Part shown: positions 5,724 to 13,715 of the stretch, one piece after another
Position numbering within the stretch: the stretch's first letter is position 1
How the letters are laid out: every line of letters starts with the position of its first letter
From: a virus
Length of the DNA stretch: 39,972 nt
Virus record (IMG/VR): IMGVR_UViG_3300033064_002906
Location: 1-39,972 of that record
Reading direction: 5' to 3' (one strand)
The notes under the pieces: generated by a model
The model's input: only the letters and a program-made list of their open reading frames with translations
Told to the model about the DNA's origin: nothing
The model's database searches: none
Position numbers and translations under genes: made by a program

Positions 5724-7403
5724 ATGGTGAAGAATAAGCCCCCTGAGATAGTCCTGGACCCCCGGAAGATGCGGATGGTGGATGCTTGGTACTGGGCGAA
5801 TTTCAGTCAGATCAAGCTGGGAACTGGAGATTTTACAACGGTTGGGCATGAATGGCAGATAGGGCCGCTGCAATGCGATGACCCATATCAATGCTTTCTG
5901 AAAGGAGCCCAATTAGGTTTGTCAACATTGGCGATGCTGAAGACCGTACACGGCCATATTTACAATCGGTATCCACAGGGTTCGATGTATGTTTTTCCTA
6001 ACAAGGATCTCATGTCGGATTTCAGCAAAACCAGGCTGAATCCGATTATTTATGAAAACGAATGTGTCAAAAAGTACGTTAAAAGCGAGTCGGGCATTCC
6101 GTCTATTGAGGCTGCCACAGTCAAAAAAATAGGGAAGTCATCCCTGTACCTAAGAAGTGGGCATGAATCAGGGAAAATTCAAGGTATAATGTCCACCTCT
6201 TCTGCCTTGATGTCTGTTTCTGCTGATCGGTTGGTTTTAGATGAACGCGACCAAATGGAAGATGACATGGTTGCCCTGGCGATGGCGCGTATTGACCATA
6301 GCAGTATCAGGGAAGTTGTCGAATTAAGCACGCCTACAATCCCCGATTACGGTATTGATGCCCGGTTCCAGAATTCAGATCAAAGAGTATGGATGATCAA
6401 ATGTGAGGCGTGTAGGACAGAGACCTGCTTGGAATTGGAATTCCCTGATTGCATTCTTGAAAGGCAGGATGGGACAGTCTTCAGAGCGTGCCACAAATGC
6501 AAAAAAGAAATTTTCCCTAGAAATGGACACTGGACGGCTCTTTATCCTGATAGAAAAAAGCTTACAGGATGGAAAATAAGCCAACTTAGTAGCGTTTTTG
6601 CACCTCTTGATATCATCTGGAAATCTTACCATGATCCTAGAAGTGAAAATCTTACCGTTGCCCAGGTTTACAACTCCAAGCTGGGGATGGCCTACATAGA
6701 GGCTGAGAACCGGCTGACCCAGAACGATATATTCCAGTGCTGCGGGAGGGAGCCGAACGGGAAGGCGCCCAGGACGGTCACGGCGATGGGGGTGGATGTC
6801 GGCAAGGACCTCCATGTGGTTATCGGGAGGCCGTTGAAGCAGGAGAAGGCGTACCGGATCGATTATGTGGGACGGGTGGAGAACTTCAATGACCTGCACG
6901 ACCTTGTTGACAGATACGATGTCAGGACTGCGGTGATAGACCAGGGTCCGGAGACCCGGAAGGTCCGGGAGTTCCAGGCGGCTGAAGATTGCAAGGTTTT
7001 CCTGTGTACCTACCTGGACAAACTGAGGGTTGCGGTCAGGGAAGACCAGAGGCGCGGGATGCTGACGGTCAACCGGACGGAGATTTGTGACAAAACACAT
7101 GAGATTTTCGTGAAGGCCGGGGCCATTGAGATTCCCCGCAGGTGTTCGGAAATCGACCAGTATGCCCTGGAGATGAGCAACACGGCCAAGCAACTGGAAG
7201 AAGACCAGAAAACGGGCTCCAAGATTTACAGGTATCGGAAGCTGGGGGAAGATCACTTTTATCACGCCACCAACTATTTCCTGCTGGCCTGCGATGATCC
7301 GGCCGTCAGGTATCCGATTCCGAATGCGTTTGAGATGGCGTCCATGGGGATGGGGAAGTCTGACCGAGAAAGAAACGATTGGGACCCACTTCACCGATCA
7401 TAG
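5724..7403 (+). CDS. terL: Terminase large subunit (GpA family)
   Basis: 559 residues; the ATPase-nuclease motor that packs DNA into the prohead. The ATPase domain has the GpA-type P-loop GAQLGLST (61-68) and Walker B RLVLDERDQ (169-177). Two CxxC pairs (C227/C230 and C256/C259) form the zinc ribbon typical of the family. The nuclease domain starts near 352 with the acidic strand MGVDVGKDLH (D358) and has a second acidic strand AVIDQGPET (D406). Length is normal. No good ribosome site precedes the ATG; the end of a broken small frame overlaps it, so coupling is possible. Confidence 0.93.
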   Translation: MVKNKPPEIVLDPRKMRMVDAWYWANFSQIKLGTGDFTTVGHEWQIGPLQCDDPYQCFLKGAQLGLSTLAMLKTVHGHIYNRYPQGSMYVFPNKDLMSDFSKTRLNPIIYENECVKKYVKSESGIPSIEAATVKKIGKSSLYLRSGHESGKIQGIMSTSSALMSVSADRLVLDERDQMEDDMVALAMARIDHSSIREVVELSTPTIPDYGIDARFQNSDQRVWMIKCEACRTETCLELEFPDCILERQDGTVFRACHKCKKEIFPRNGHWTALYPDRKKLTGWKISQLSSVFAPLDIIWKSYHDPRSENLTVAQVYNSKLGMAYIEAENRLTQNDIFQCCGREPNGKAPRTVTAMGVDVGKDLHVVIGRPLKQEKAYRIDYVGRVENFNDLHDLVDRYDVRTAVIDQGPETRKVREFQAAEDCKVFLCTYLDKLRVAVREDQRRGMLTVNRTEICDKTHEIFVKAGAIEIPRRCSEIDQYALEMSNTAKQLEEDQKTGSKIYRYRKLGEDHFYHATNYFLLACDDPAVRYPIPNAFEMASMGMGKSDRERNDWDPLHRS

Positions 7404-7413
7404 GCGAACCTGA

Positions 7414-7923
7414 TTATGGCAATAGCCTGAAAAATTCCTCTCCTCTTTGAATGGCATTTTCGGGTGGATTGCATTCATACACTTCATTTGCGATATGAAC
7501 GCTTTCCGTCCGGGTAATACTGGCGATTGCAGTTTTTTCCCATTCTTTCCGGCAGGGCCATGTTTTCATGAATTTTGCCGTTGGAGATGAGGTTTTAAAG
7601 GCAGCCATCCTGGAACTAGGATCAGTTGTAAAGCCAAATTTAAGACGGGACTTGTCGAATTCCGGGATAAGCTGGACAATATAGAAAAATCCATTGCTTT
7701 CATTGATTGGCTCTTTGACATTTCGGTAAAATCCTTGGGATTGCCTCAGTTCGATGACTTGCTCGGCATCCTCTATGGGAAGGGCCAACTCAAGTTGTTT
7801 TTTAGGTCCACGGACTTTCGTGAATGATATTCCGTGTTTAAGGACATAACGACGTAAGTTGGATCTATCCAGGCCTAATTTGAGGGATAATTCCTTCAGG
7901 GTGACATATTTTTCGCTTGACAT
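7414..7923 (-). CDS. HTH plus GIY-YIG-like (T5orf172/MUG113-type) protein
   Basis: 169 residues, opposite in direction to all its neighbours. Residues 5-40 (YVTLKELSLKLGLDRSNLRR) look like a helix-turn-helix; residues 77-140 have the T5orf172/MUG113 pattern of the GIY-YIG nuclease superfamily: GFFYIVQL, then KFGFTTDPSSRMAAF and WEKTAIASI, with the conserved glutamate in the last. Such genes act as mobile endonucleases or phage regulators. It has its own consensus promoter and sits between the terminase and the next late gene, 10 nt past the terminase stop, which fits insertion as a free-standing unit. Confidence 0.7.
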   Translation of the reverse strand: MSSEKYVTLKELSLKLGLDRSNLRRYVLKHGISFTKVRGPKKQLELALPIEDAEQVIELRQSQGFYRNVKEPINESNGFFYIVQLIPEFDKSRLKFGFTTDPSSRMAAFKTSSPTAKFMKTWPCRKEWEKTAIASITRTESVHIANEVYECNPPENAIQRGEEFFRLLP

Positions 7924-7950
7924 AGGGTTCCTCCATTGGTAAGATAACCT

Positions 7951-7978
7951 ATCATACCGTACTTACCGAATATGTCAA
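7951..7978 (-). promoter_or_regulatory. Consensus sigma-70 promoter
   Basis: On the minus strand TTGACA (7978-7973), a 16-nt spacer and TATGAT (7956-7951). It starts transcription about 20 nt before the ATG at 7923. The -35 is another copy of CCCTTGACA. This is the best promoter match I see in the window. Confidence 0.75.
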
Positions 7979-7990
7979 GGGGGAAAATTT

Positions 7991-8602
7991 ATGGAAGAGA
8001 AAAAAATTGAGTTAATTCTGATTATGGAGATGTTGGGAACCGTTCCCAAAAACAAACAAATCTATTCTGATTTCATCGTGGACAAGGCCATCAAGAAGGG
8101 TATCGACGTTAATGATGCTGAGGAACTTGAAACCGTTCAGGAATTAGACGAGAAAGGATTCACGGGGTTTCATGTGGATGAAGGCAAATTGTTCCTTTAC
8201 GATTATGTCGTGAAAGGGAACATCAAGGGAAATCTGGAAACCCTGATTCAATCAGGAACGATCAAGAAAATTCCCTCTTATAAGAAGGCCGTGGACAACA
8301 TGCTGTTCATCTTCCCGAGGAAACTTTATTTTTCCAATGGTTCGGGTTCTCCTGTCGTCAAACCGCACGGGATTCTTGAGAGACCGCTCCGGGCCATGAC
8401 GATGTTAGGACCGAGAGTGACGCTCACCAAAAGCGAATATGTAGATATTGGGACTAAAATCGGTTTTGAGGTCAAAATTCTTCCTAATCCGAAGATCACA
8501 TGGGAAGTGGTGGAAAAAGCCCTGGATTACGGCCAGTACGTCGGGCTTGGGCAATGGAGAGGGTCCGGCGGATATGGACGATATACTTGGCGATATGTAT
8601 AG
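7991..8602 (+). CDS. Conserved phage protein, possible RAMP-like fold
   Basis: 203 residues. It begins with a strand-loop of the kind KIELILIMEMLGTVP, followed by a helix, and ends with the glycine-rich GLGQWRGSGGYGRYTWRYV (185-203). That order, an N-terminal hydrophobic strand and a C-terminal G-rich loop with G-x-G-x2-R-x3-G-Y-G-R, is like RAMP (Cas5/Cas6/Cas7-type) RNA-binding proteins. The central RPLRAMTMLGPRVTL is a pattern I associate with unassigned phage proteins. The stop codon directly adjoins the phased GT array. I infer, without proof, that protein and array work together. GGGGGAAA upstream may serve as ribosome site. Confidence 0.6.
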   Translation: MEEKKIELILIMEMLGTVPKNKQIYSDFIVDKAIKKGIDVNDAEELETVQELDEKGFTGFHVDEGKLFLYDYVVKGNIKGNLETLIQSGTIKKIPSYKKAVDNMLFIFPRKLYFSNGSGSPVVKPHGILERPLRAMTMLGPRVTLTKSEYVDIGTKIGFEVKILPNPKITWEVVEKALDYGQYVGLGQWRGSGGYGRYTWRYV

Positions 8603-8916
8603 GTGCGGTGGGGTGACGTAACGGCAGGGTGATGTTGAGTAAGGTGGCGGTAATGTGAAGCACTGTAATGGTGCTGTACAGTTCGGGAGCCGTATAGTAA
8701 AGTTCGGGTAGGGTGCGGTGACGTAATGTGACGTTTGGGTGGGGCAGAGTGTTGTTCCGGTGTGGTGGAGTTGGGTACGGTAATGGTGAGGTGAAGTAAC
8801 GTAAGGTGCCGGTTATGTTCAGTATAGTAGCGTACTGTGATGGTTGCGTAACGTATCTTTTGGTATGGTACTGGTATCGTAGGGCGACGTGCGGCCCCGT
8901 TATGGCAATGTAAAGT
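8603..8916 (+). repeat. Helically phased GT array, non-coding
   Basis: A G followed by T (rarely C) recurs every 5 bp, with a 6-bp step about every 25 bp. Numbering from the base after 8600, the pyrimidine falls at 4, 9, 14, 19, 25, 30, 35, 40, 45, 51 and so on to 316. I count 61 expected positions and 59 matches (misses at about 8688 and 8859), average spacing 5.2 bp. An example is GGTGCGGTGACGTAATGTGA. The three or four bases between are variable, with C scarce. No convincing reading frame crosses it. It begins at the stop codon of the gene before it. The phasing equals half a B-DNA turn. Confidence 0.85.
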
Positions 8917-8943
8917 TTATATAAACAACTTCAATCGATTACG

Positions 8944-8975
8944 CCCTGTGTTTCATATGGAACATGGGGTTTTTT
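8944..8975 (+). terminator. Rho-independent terminator
   Basis: CCCTGTGTT pairs with AACATGGGG (9 bp with two G-T pairs) around an 8-nt loop, followed by six T. It separates the terminase/array unit from the head-gene unit. Confidence 0.8.
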
Positions 8976-9006
8976 ATTCCATTAACCACAAAAGGAGACA
9001 AGGGCG

Positions 9007-9252
9007 ATGAAGAAGAAATTATTTAGAGTTTTAGGCTATCTAGCCGTAGGCGTCCTGATTGTGGCGCTACCGCTTGTGTGGGCCACGGTTGTCAAGGATT
9101 CCATGACATTCGAGGGGCCGCTTACCATCAAGGCGGCTATTACTCACACGGGAAATAACACTCAGACGGGCGACTTGGCGCTTACGGGCGATATTACCCA
9201 AACCGGTGATCAGGCGGTCACGGGGAATGTTGTGGTAGATAGTGTCCGATAA
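9007..9252 (+). CDS. Secreted-type small protein with TGD repeats
   Basis: 81 residues with a clear signal-type start: MKKK, then a hydrophobic stretch (LFRVLGYLAVGVLIVALPLV) and WAT. The rest is a short-period repeat: HTGNNTQTGDLALTGDITQTGDQAVTGNV, as in the N-terminal shafts of phage fibres. AAAGGAGA precedes the ATG. It is the first gene after the terminator at 8944. Too short for a fibre alone; it may be a fragment or a small decoration protein. The signal peptide is unusual for a phage structural gene. Confidence 0.6.
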   Translation: MKKKLFRVLGYLAVGVLIVALPLVWATVVKDSMTFEGPLTIKAAITHTGNNTQTGDLALTGDITQTGDQAVTGNVVVDSVR

Positions 9253-9261
9253 GATCCAGTA

Positions 9262-9726
9262 ATGATTATCCGGGAGCCCGAACAACACGAAATACCCGAA
9301 CTGTACGAGATCCTTTCGCAATACCCTTCCTCCTTCCGGGACGAGATAGGCGAGGCGGGGTTTGTCCAGTGGTTCAAGGAGAACGCCCGATACCCCCTTA
9401 TAGGCGTTGAACATGGACAAATTCTCGCCTTTGTCTACCTCGACTATGTGAGCGAGGGGCATTATGCGAACGTGGTGTTTGCCAAGCGGAAGGGTATTGA
9501 CTACGTTCAATTATTGAACGCTATCCGGAGGGCCGGTCTCCCGTATTATTTTGCGCTCGACATCGTGAAGCTCACGGCTACTGCGCCTGTCGGTCATAGG
9601 GCGAGCGTTCATTTCCTGAACAATGTGGGATTCACCCTGGACGGTATTTTGAAAAAACACGCTAAAATCAAGGGTGTATGGCATGATTACCACCTTTTTT
9701 CTTATCTGAGAGAGGATCTGAAATGA
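9262..9726 (+). CDS. GNAT-family N-acetyltransferase-like protein
   Basis: 154 residues. Fold markers of GNAT acetyltransferases: IIREPEQHEIPELYEIL at the start, a central strand ILAFVYLDY, and GHRASVHFLNNVGFTLDG (about 112-129), which resembles the late acetyl-CoA-binding region and the usual GF of GNATs. The end, HDYHLFSYLREDL, is the last strand. Similar proteins stand between terminase and portal in other podoviruses; the substrate is unknown. Its end overlaps the next ATG by 4 nt (ATGA). Confidence 0.75.
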   Translation: MIIREPEQHEIPELYEILSQYPSSFRDEIGEAGFVQWFKENARYPLIGVEHGQILAFVYLDYVSEGHYANVVFAKRKGIDYVQLLNAIRRAGLPYYFALDIVKLTATAPVGHRASVHFLNNVGFTLDGILKKHAKIKGVWHDYHLFSYLREDLK

Positions 9727-9938
9727 GTTTTTTATTTGGCAGTCCGAGCATGCCACAATTACCCCCTGAAGTTGGACCTCCTCCCACAAAGGACGATGCG
9801 GCAGTAAAGAAGGCGGCGGAGGATGAGAGACAGAGAATCAGGCTGATGCGTGGGCGCAGCTCCACGATTCTCACGGGCGGGACGGGCGTTATTGACGACC
9901 CTATGCTTATGCGTAAAACTTTGCTAGGCGGGACTTGA
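9723..9938 (+). CDS. Small proline-rich virion-associated protein
   Basis: 71 residues: a proline-rich start, a charged helix (DDAAVKKAAEDERQRIRLMRG) and a glycine-rich end with LTGGTG. Small proteins with this outline commonly precede the portal gene in podoviruses and are assigned to the virion. ATGA overlap with the acetyltransferase gene; 1 nt before the portal ATG. Confidence 0.6.
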   Translation: MSFLFGSPSMPQLPPEVGPPPTKDDAAVKKAAEDERQRIRLMRGRSSTILTGGTGVIDDPMLMRKTLLGGT

Positions 9939-9939
9939 A

Positions 9940-11601
9940 ATGACAGACAAAGTTGACGACATCAAGAAGACCCTGAAGATATTAGAGGAAGTCCGTAGCC
10001 AAAGGGAACGGGTTTGGCAGGACATCATCGACTATGTGCTTCCCGGACTTGAGACAATTTTGATTCAGGATGCTGCGGACCGGGGAAAGCGTATAGGAAC
10101 CAAACGGTACGACGGAAGCGGGGTGTCGGCCTTGCAACTTTTCGCCGATGGGCTTTATGGCTACCTTGTGTCTCCTTCCATTCCCTGGCTTCGGCTGAAA
10201 ATGTCGAAAGACGTGATGGAGATCCCCGAAGTAAGGGTGTGGCTTCAGGACATCGAGGAACACTTTTATTCCGTCTTTTCCGGCACGAACTTCTACGAGT
10301 CCATGTCCACCTATTTTGAATATACTCCTGCGTTCGGGTTCGGGGTTCTGTATTCCGAAGAAGATGTGTCGAGGAACAAGATTGTCTTTCACGTGTACCA
10401 TCCCGGCGAATGTTATATAGCCGAAAACAAGTACGGCTTTGTGGATCAGATTTACCGTAAGTGCAAAATCGAGGCGTATAAGGCCTATGAGATGTTCGGG
10501 GAAAACTTGTCTCCTAACCTGAAAGCATCTCTGGAGACCGATAAGTTCAAAATGCACGACTTCATCCATGCCGTATACCCTCGCAAAAACCGGGATGATA
10601 GCAAGATCGACTCAGGAAACAAACCGTTTGAGTCTATCTGGATACAAGTGGGCGCCGAACCTCAAAGCAAGATCGTTAAGGAGTCCGGGTACGATTGGAA
10701 TCCCTATCACGTTTGGCGATTCAAGAAGGGTACGACCCCTTACGGCATGGGGCCTGCCGAGGACGCCCTGATTGAGATTATGGGGGCCAGCCAGATTTCC
10801 AAGAGCTTACTGAGGGCGGCTGAACTGTCCGTGGACCCTCCCTATAATGTGCCCAGCAATCTTTTCGGGAAGGTGGATGTTACGCCTCACGGATTCAATT
10901 TCTATGAAGACCCCCAAAAGGTTGTGAGTCCCGTTACTACGGGAATCAACTTCCCTATCGGGGTGGACCGGGAAGAGAGGATGCAGAAGGCCATCGAGAG
11001 GCATTTCAAGGTGGAGTTTTTTACCCTCCTGAGTCAACAAGAGAACAGGGCGAAGACGGCCACGGAAGTAATCGAACTACAGGGCGAAAAGGCGGCAGTT
11101 CTTGGGCGACCCATAGGCAGGCTTAATACGGAGTGCCTGAATCCCATCATAGATCGTGTGTTCCAGATTGAATTGAATGCAGGGCGGCTGCCCCCCATGC
11201 CGGATATTCTGTTTGAGAAATTTGCGGGATACAACATCGAAGTTGACTATATGGGGCCCTTGGCCCAGGCACAAAAGAAGCTTTTCCAGATGCAGGGGTA
11301 TTTACATGGACTCGACCAAATAGGCCCGGTTCTTCAAATCAGGCCCGAAGTAGCAGATATCATTGACTGGGACGAAACTGCCAGGGGTATCTTGCAGGTA
11401 CACGGATTTCCGCAGAAAGCCATTATCGATAAAGCCCTTGTCGAGAAAATCAGGCAAGCGCGTCTTGAAGCTATGCAACAGGAATCTAAAATGCAGGAGC
11501 TTGAGCAGGGCGTTGGGTTGGCAAAGGGCATAGGAGAAGCAGGCCAGGCCATGCAGGGGCTTGAGGGAATGATACCCGGAGCGGCTGGCGGTCAAGCATG
11601 A
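9940..11601 (+). CDS. Portal (head-tail connector) protein
   Basis: 553 residues, matching the T7-type head-to-tail connector family: an N-terminal helix with SQRERVWQDIIDYVLP, the DGSGVSALQLFADGLYGYLVSP segment (about 58-79), PWLRLKM, and a long helical stem ending in a Gln/Met-rich and Gly-rich tail. It forms the dodecameric ring at the unique vertex, through which DNA enters and leaves and to which the tail attaches. The length suits the family (about 500-560). Its last codons overlap the next ATG. Confidence 0.9.
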   Translation: MTDKVDDIKKTLKILEEVRSQRERVWQDIIDYVLPGLETILIQDAADRGKRIGTKRYDGSGVSALQLFADGLYGYLVSPSIPWLRLKMSKDVMEIPEVRVWLQDIEEHFYSVFSGTNFYESMSTYFEYTPAFGFGVLYSEEDVSRNKIVFHVYHPGECYIAENKYGFVDQIYRKCKIEAYKAYEMFGENLSPNLKASLETDKFKMHDFIHAVYPRKNRDDSKIDSGNKPFESIWIQVGAEPQSKIVKESGYDWNPYHVWRFKKGTTPYGMGPAEDALIEIMGASQISKSLLRAAELSVDPPYNVPSNLFGKVDVTPHGFNFYEDPQKVVSPVTTGINFPIGVDREERMQKAIERHFKVEFFTLLSQQENRAKTATEVIELQGEKAAVLGRPIGRLNTECLNPIIDRVFQIELNAGRLPPMPDILFEKFAGYNIEVDYMGPLAQAQKKLFQMQGYLHGLDQIGPVLQIRPEVADIIDWDETARGILQVHGFPQKAIIDKALVEKIRQARLEAMQQESKMQELEQGVGLAKGIGEAGQAMQGLEGMIPGAAGGQA

Positions 11602-11816
11602 CGGATATTTCCAAGGAAGAATTAGACCGCAGGAACAGGTACAGGAACGTATTTGCGACACCGCACGGCAAGGTGGTTCTTGCGGATATATTACTTGAAC
11701 TGCGATTCTTTCAGGAAATAAAGACAGAAGAAGATAAGTTTTTATCAAATTATGCCAAGAGACTGCTTCACCTTTGTGGTGGATGGTCTTGTGAGTTAGC
11801 GAAGCAGAAAGACTAA
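11598..11816 (+). CDS. Bbp19-like phage protein
   Basis: 72 residues. FATPHGKVVLADILLEL (about 19-35) is the signature of the Bbp19-like domain described from Bordetella phage, present between portal and scaffold in BPP-1-like podoviruses. Helical and soluble; function unknown. ATGA overlap with the portal gene, and followed directly by a terminator. Confidence 0.7.
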   Translation: MTDISKEELDRRNRYRNVFATPHGKVVLADILLELRFFQEIKTEEDKFLSNYAKRLLHLCGGWSCELAKQKD

Positions 11817-11840
11817 CGTAACATCAAATAAGGTTTCACC

Positions 11841-11874
11841 AAACCCTTCCAGATTAATCCTGGCGGGGTTTTTT
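11841..11874 (+). terminator. Rho-independent terminator
   Basis: AAACCC/GGGGTT with an inner CCAG/CTGG stem, then TTTTTT. Partial read-through here could set the ratio of portal to scaffold and coat. Confidence 0.75.
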
Positions 11875-11896
11875 ATTCCAAATTTTAGGAGGACTT

Positions 11897-12670
11897 ATGA
11901 CTGAAGGCAACCTGAACAGTGATGGGACGGGAGATGCAGGCGACCAACATTTAGACAATCAAGGCGGTGTTATACCAGCATGGATGGCGCAAAATCCAGA
12001 CGACCTAAAGACCAACGAAATTTTAGCCAAAAATCCCACGATAGGGGATTTAAGCAGAAACTATCTTGATCTTCATGGGAAGTCTGCAAACGCTGTTCAA
12101 ATACCAGGGAAAGACGCCACTGATGAGGATCGGGCGACCTTCTATCAAAGATTGGGAAGGCCCGACAAACCCGACGGCTACCAGTTTGAAGAAATGAAGC
12201 TGCCGGACGGCCTTGAGTACAGCAAGGACACCGAAAAGGAATTTCGTAAGGTATTCCACGGCCTTGGCTTGAGTAACGAGCAGGCGACAAATATCCATAA
12301 ATCGTACATGGGTATGCTTGTCAGTGAACACAAGAAGCTGGGGGAACTCTCCAAGCAGTATCAGGAGAAGACCATTCAGACCCTCAAAGACGAATGGAAG
12401 GATGACTACAGTTCCAATGTGGAGCTGGCGAACAAAGGAAGAAAGAAAGCCAGCGACCTTGCGGGAGTGCCAGAGGAGTTTACCAAGTTCATGAACGATT
12501 CACGGCTTGGAGACCATCCTTTGTTCCTGAAAGTGTTTCATGCGATCGGCAAGGCTATTTCGGAAGACACAGCATTAGGCACTGGCGGCGGTGCGGGTCT
12601 GGCAACAGACGTTCCTAGAGGACCGGACGGCAGACCACTACTCCGATTTCCCTCTATGGAAAAAAAGTGA
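11897..12670 (+). CDS. Scaffolding protein
   Basis: 257 residues, acidic and mostly helical. The N-terminus is glycine-, asparagine- and aspartate-rich; residues 60-100 include the pattern IPGKDATDEDRATFYQRLGR and PDGYQF common in podovirus scaffolds; the middle is coiled-coil-like; the C-terminus has a glycine-rich linker and a short basic end. It would guide coat assembly and be expelled or degraded. Placed right before the coat gene; TTTTAGGAGG precedes the ATG. Confidence 0.8.
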   Translation: MTEGNLNSDGTGDAGDQHLDNQGGVIPAWMAQNPDDLKTNEILAKNPTIGDLSRNYLDLHGKSANAVQIPGKDATDEDRATFYQRLGRPDKPDGYQFEEMKLPDGLEYSKDTEKEFRKVFHGLGLSNEQATNIHKSYMGMLVSEHKKLGELSKQYQEKTIQTLKDEWKDDYSSNVELANKGRKKASDLAGVPEEFTKFMNDSRLGDHPLFLKVFHAIGKAISEDTALGTGGGAGLATDVPRGPDGRPLLRFPSMEKK

Positions 12671-12700
12671 CACTGATTTTTCCTACGGAGGATTCTATAA

Positions 12701-13696
12701 ATGGCAACTCTAACCCCTTATAACAAACTGAATGTTGTGGAACTGGCAAGACGTAAGGACCCTAGCGGGAACCTTATGGCGATTGCCGAAGTTCTCAACG
12801 AAGACAACCCCATCCTTCAGGATGCGCCGTGGATGGAGGCGAACGATACGTTCACACACAAGTCCACCAGGCGGCTGTATGTGCCTGGCGGGACGTGGCG
12901 CAAAATCAACGCCGGTGTCGGAATTACGGCTACCCGGACCATTGAAGTGATTGATGGCATCGGGATGCTTGAGGCATATTCCGAGGCCGACAAGGATCTT
13001 ATTGACTCCTTTCCTAGTCCTGTCCAGGCAAGAATGGACGAGGCGAGAGGTTTTATCGAGGGTATGAGCCAGGAACTCGCTCAGACCTCTTTCTATGGGG
13101 CTACAGTCACTACGCCTGAAGAGTTCAACGGCTTTGCGGCGCGGATGGCTTCCCTGGCAACCACAACGAACGTGAGGAACGCTGGTGGTTCCGGTTCGGA
13201 TCTGACGAGTATCTTTATCGTCCAGTGGGGCCTTGCAAGGGTGTTCATGGTTTATCCCAAGGGCAGTCCGTTTTTGGGCATCAAGCACGCAGACCTTGGC
13301 GAGGTGACGGTTTCTACGTCCACCACGGCCATTGCGAGCGCGGCCCAGTACCAGGCCTATCGGGACCATTTCCAGGTGAAGTGCGGCCTGGTAGTCAGAG
13401 ACGACAGGTGCATTGCTCGGTTGGCGAATATTTCGCCCACAGGCACAACCAACCTGTTTGACGAAGACGACCTGATTACCCTTCTGAACAGAATGCCTCA
13501 AGCTGGACGGGGAGCCAGTATTTATGTAAACGACACGGTTCTTACCCAGATGGAAATTGCTCTGAAGGATAAGAACAATGTCAATTACACTGCGGCAAGA
13601 GGCGAGGGATTGGCCGGCGAGCCCGTCCTGTTCTTCAGGAACAACCCGGTCAAAAAGTGCGATCAGATCGTGATTACCGAAGACGCACTAACCTAA
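12701..13696 (+). CDS. Major capsid protein (GP7/Bbp17-like)
   Basis: 331 residues with the outline of the BPP-1/Bbp17 type HK97-fold coat: LTPYNKLNVVELARRKDP start, MEANDTFTHKSTRRLYVPGG (about 47-66), EARGFIEGMSQELAQTSFYG (spine helix, about 112-131), and a domain ending FFRNNPVKKCDQIVITE. A strong GGAGG lies upstream. Like its relatives it would not need a protease, as a separate scaffold is present. Confidence 0.9.
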   Translation: MATLTPYNKLNVVELARRKDPSGNLMAIAEVLNEDNPILQDAPWMEANDTFTHKSTRRLYVPGGTWRKINAGVGITATRTIEVIDGIGMLEAYSEADKDLIDSFPSPVQARMDEARGFIEGMSQELAQTSFYGATVTTPEEFNGFAARMASLATTTNVRNAGGSGSDLTSIFIVQWGLARVFMVYPKGSPFLGIKHADLGEVTVSTSTTAIASAAQYQAYRDHFQVKCGLVVRDDRCIARLANISPTGTTNLFDEDDLITLLNRMPQAGRGASIYVNDTVLTQMEIALKDKNNVNYTAARGEGLAGEPVLFFRNNPVKKCDQIVITEDALT

Positions 13697-13715
13697 CGAA
13701 AGGAGGTAAAAAACC

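Noticed and set aside
6375-7394. 339-codon minus-strand frame inside the large terminase
   Set aside because: Antisense shadow: the plus strand holds all terminase motifs, and the minus frame has no domain or ribosome site.
8603-8916. CRISPR array or ordinary minisatellite
   Set aside because: No repeated unit of 20-40 bp and no spacers; only the phase of GT steps recurs while the other bases vary.
12710-13501. 263-codon minus-strand frame in the coat gene
   Set aside because: Antisense shadow of the well-supported major capsid protein.
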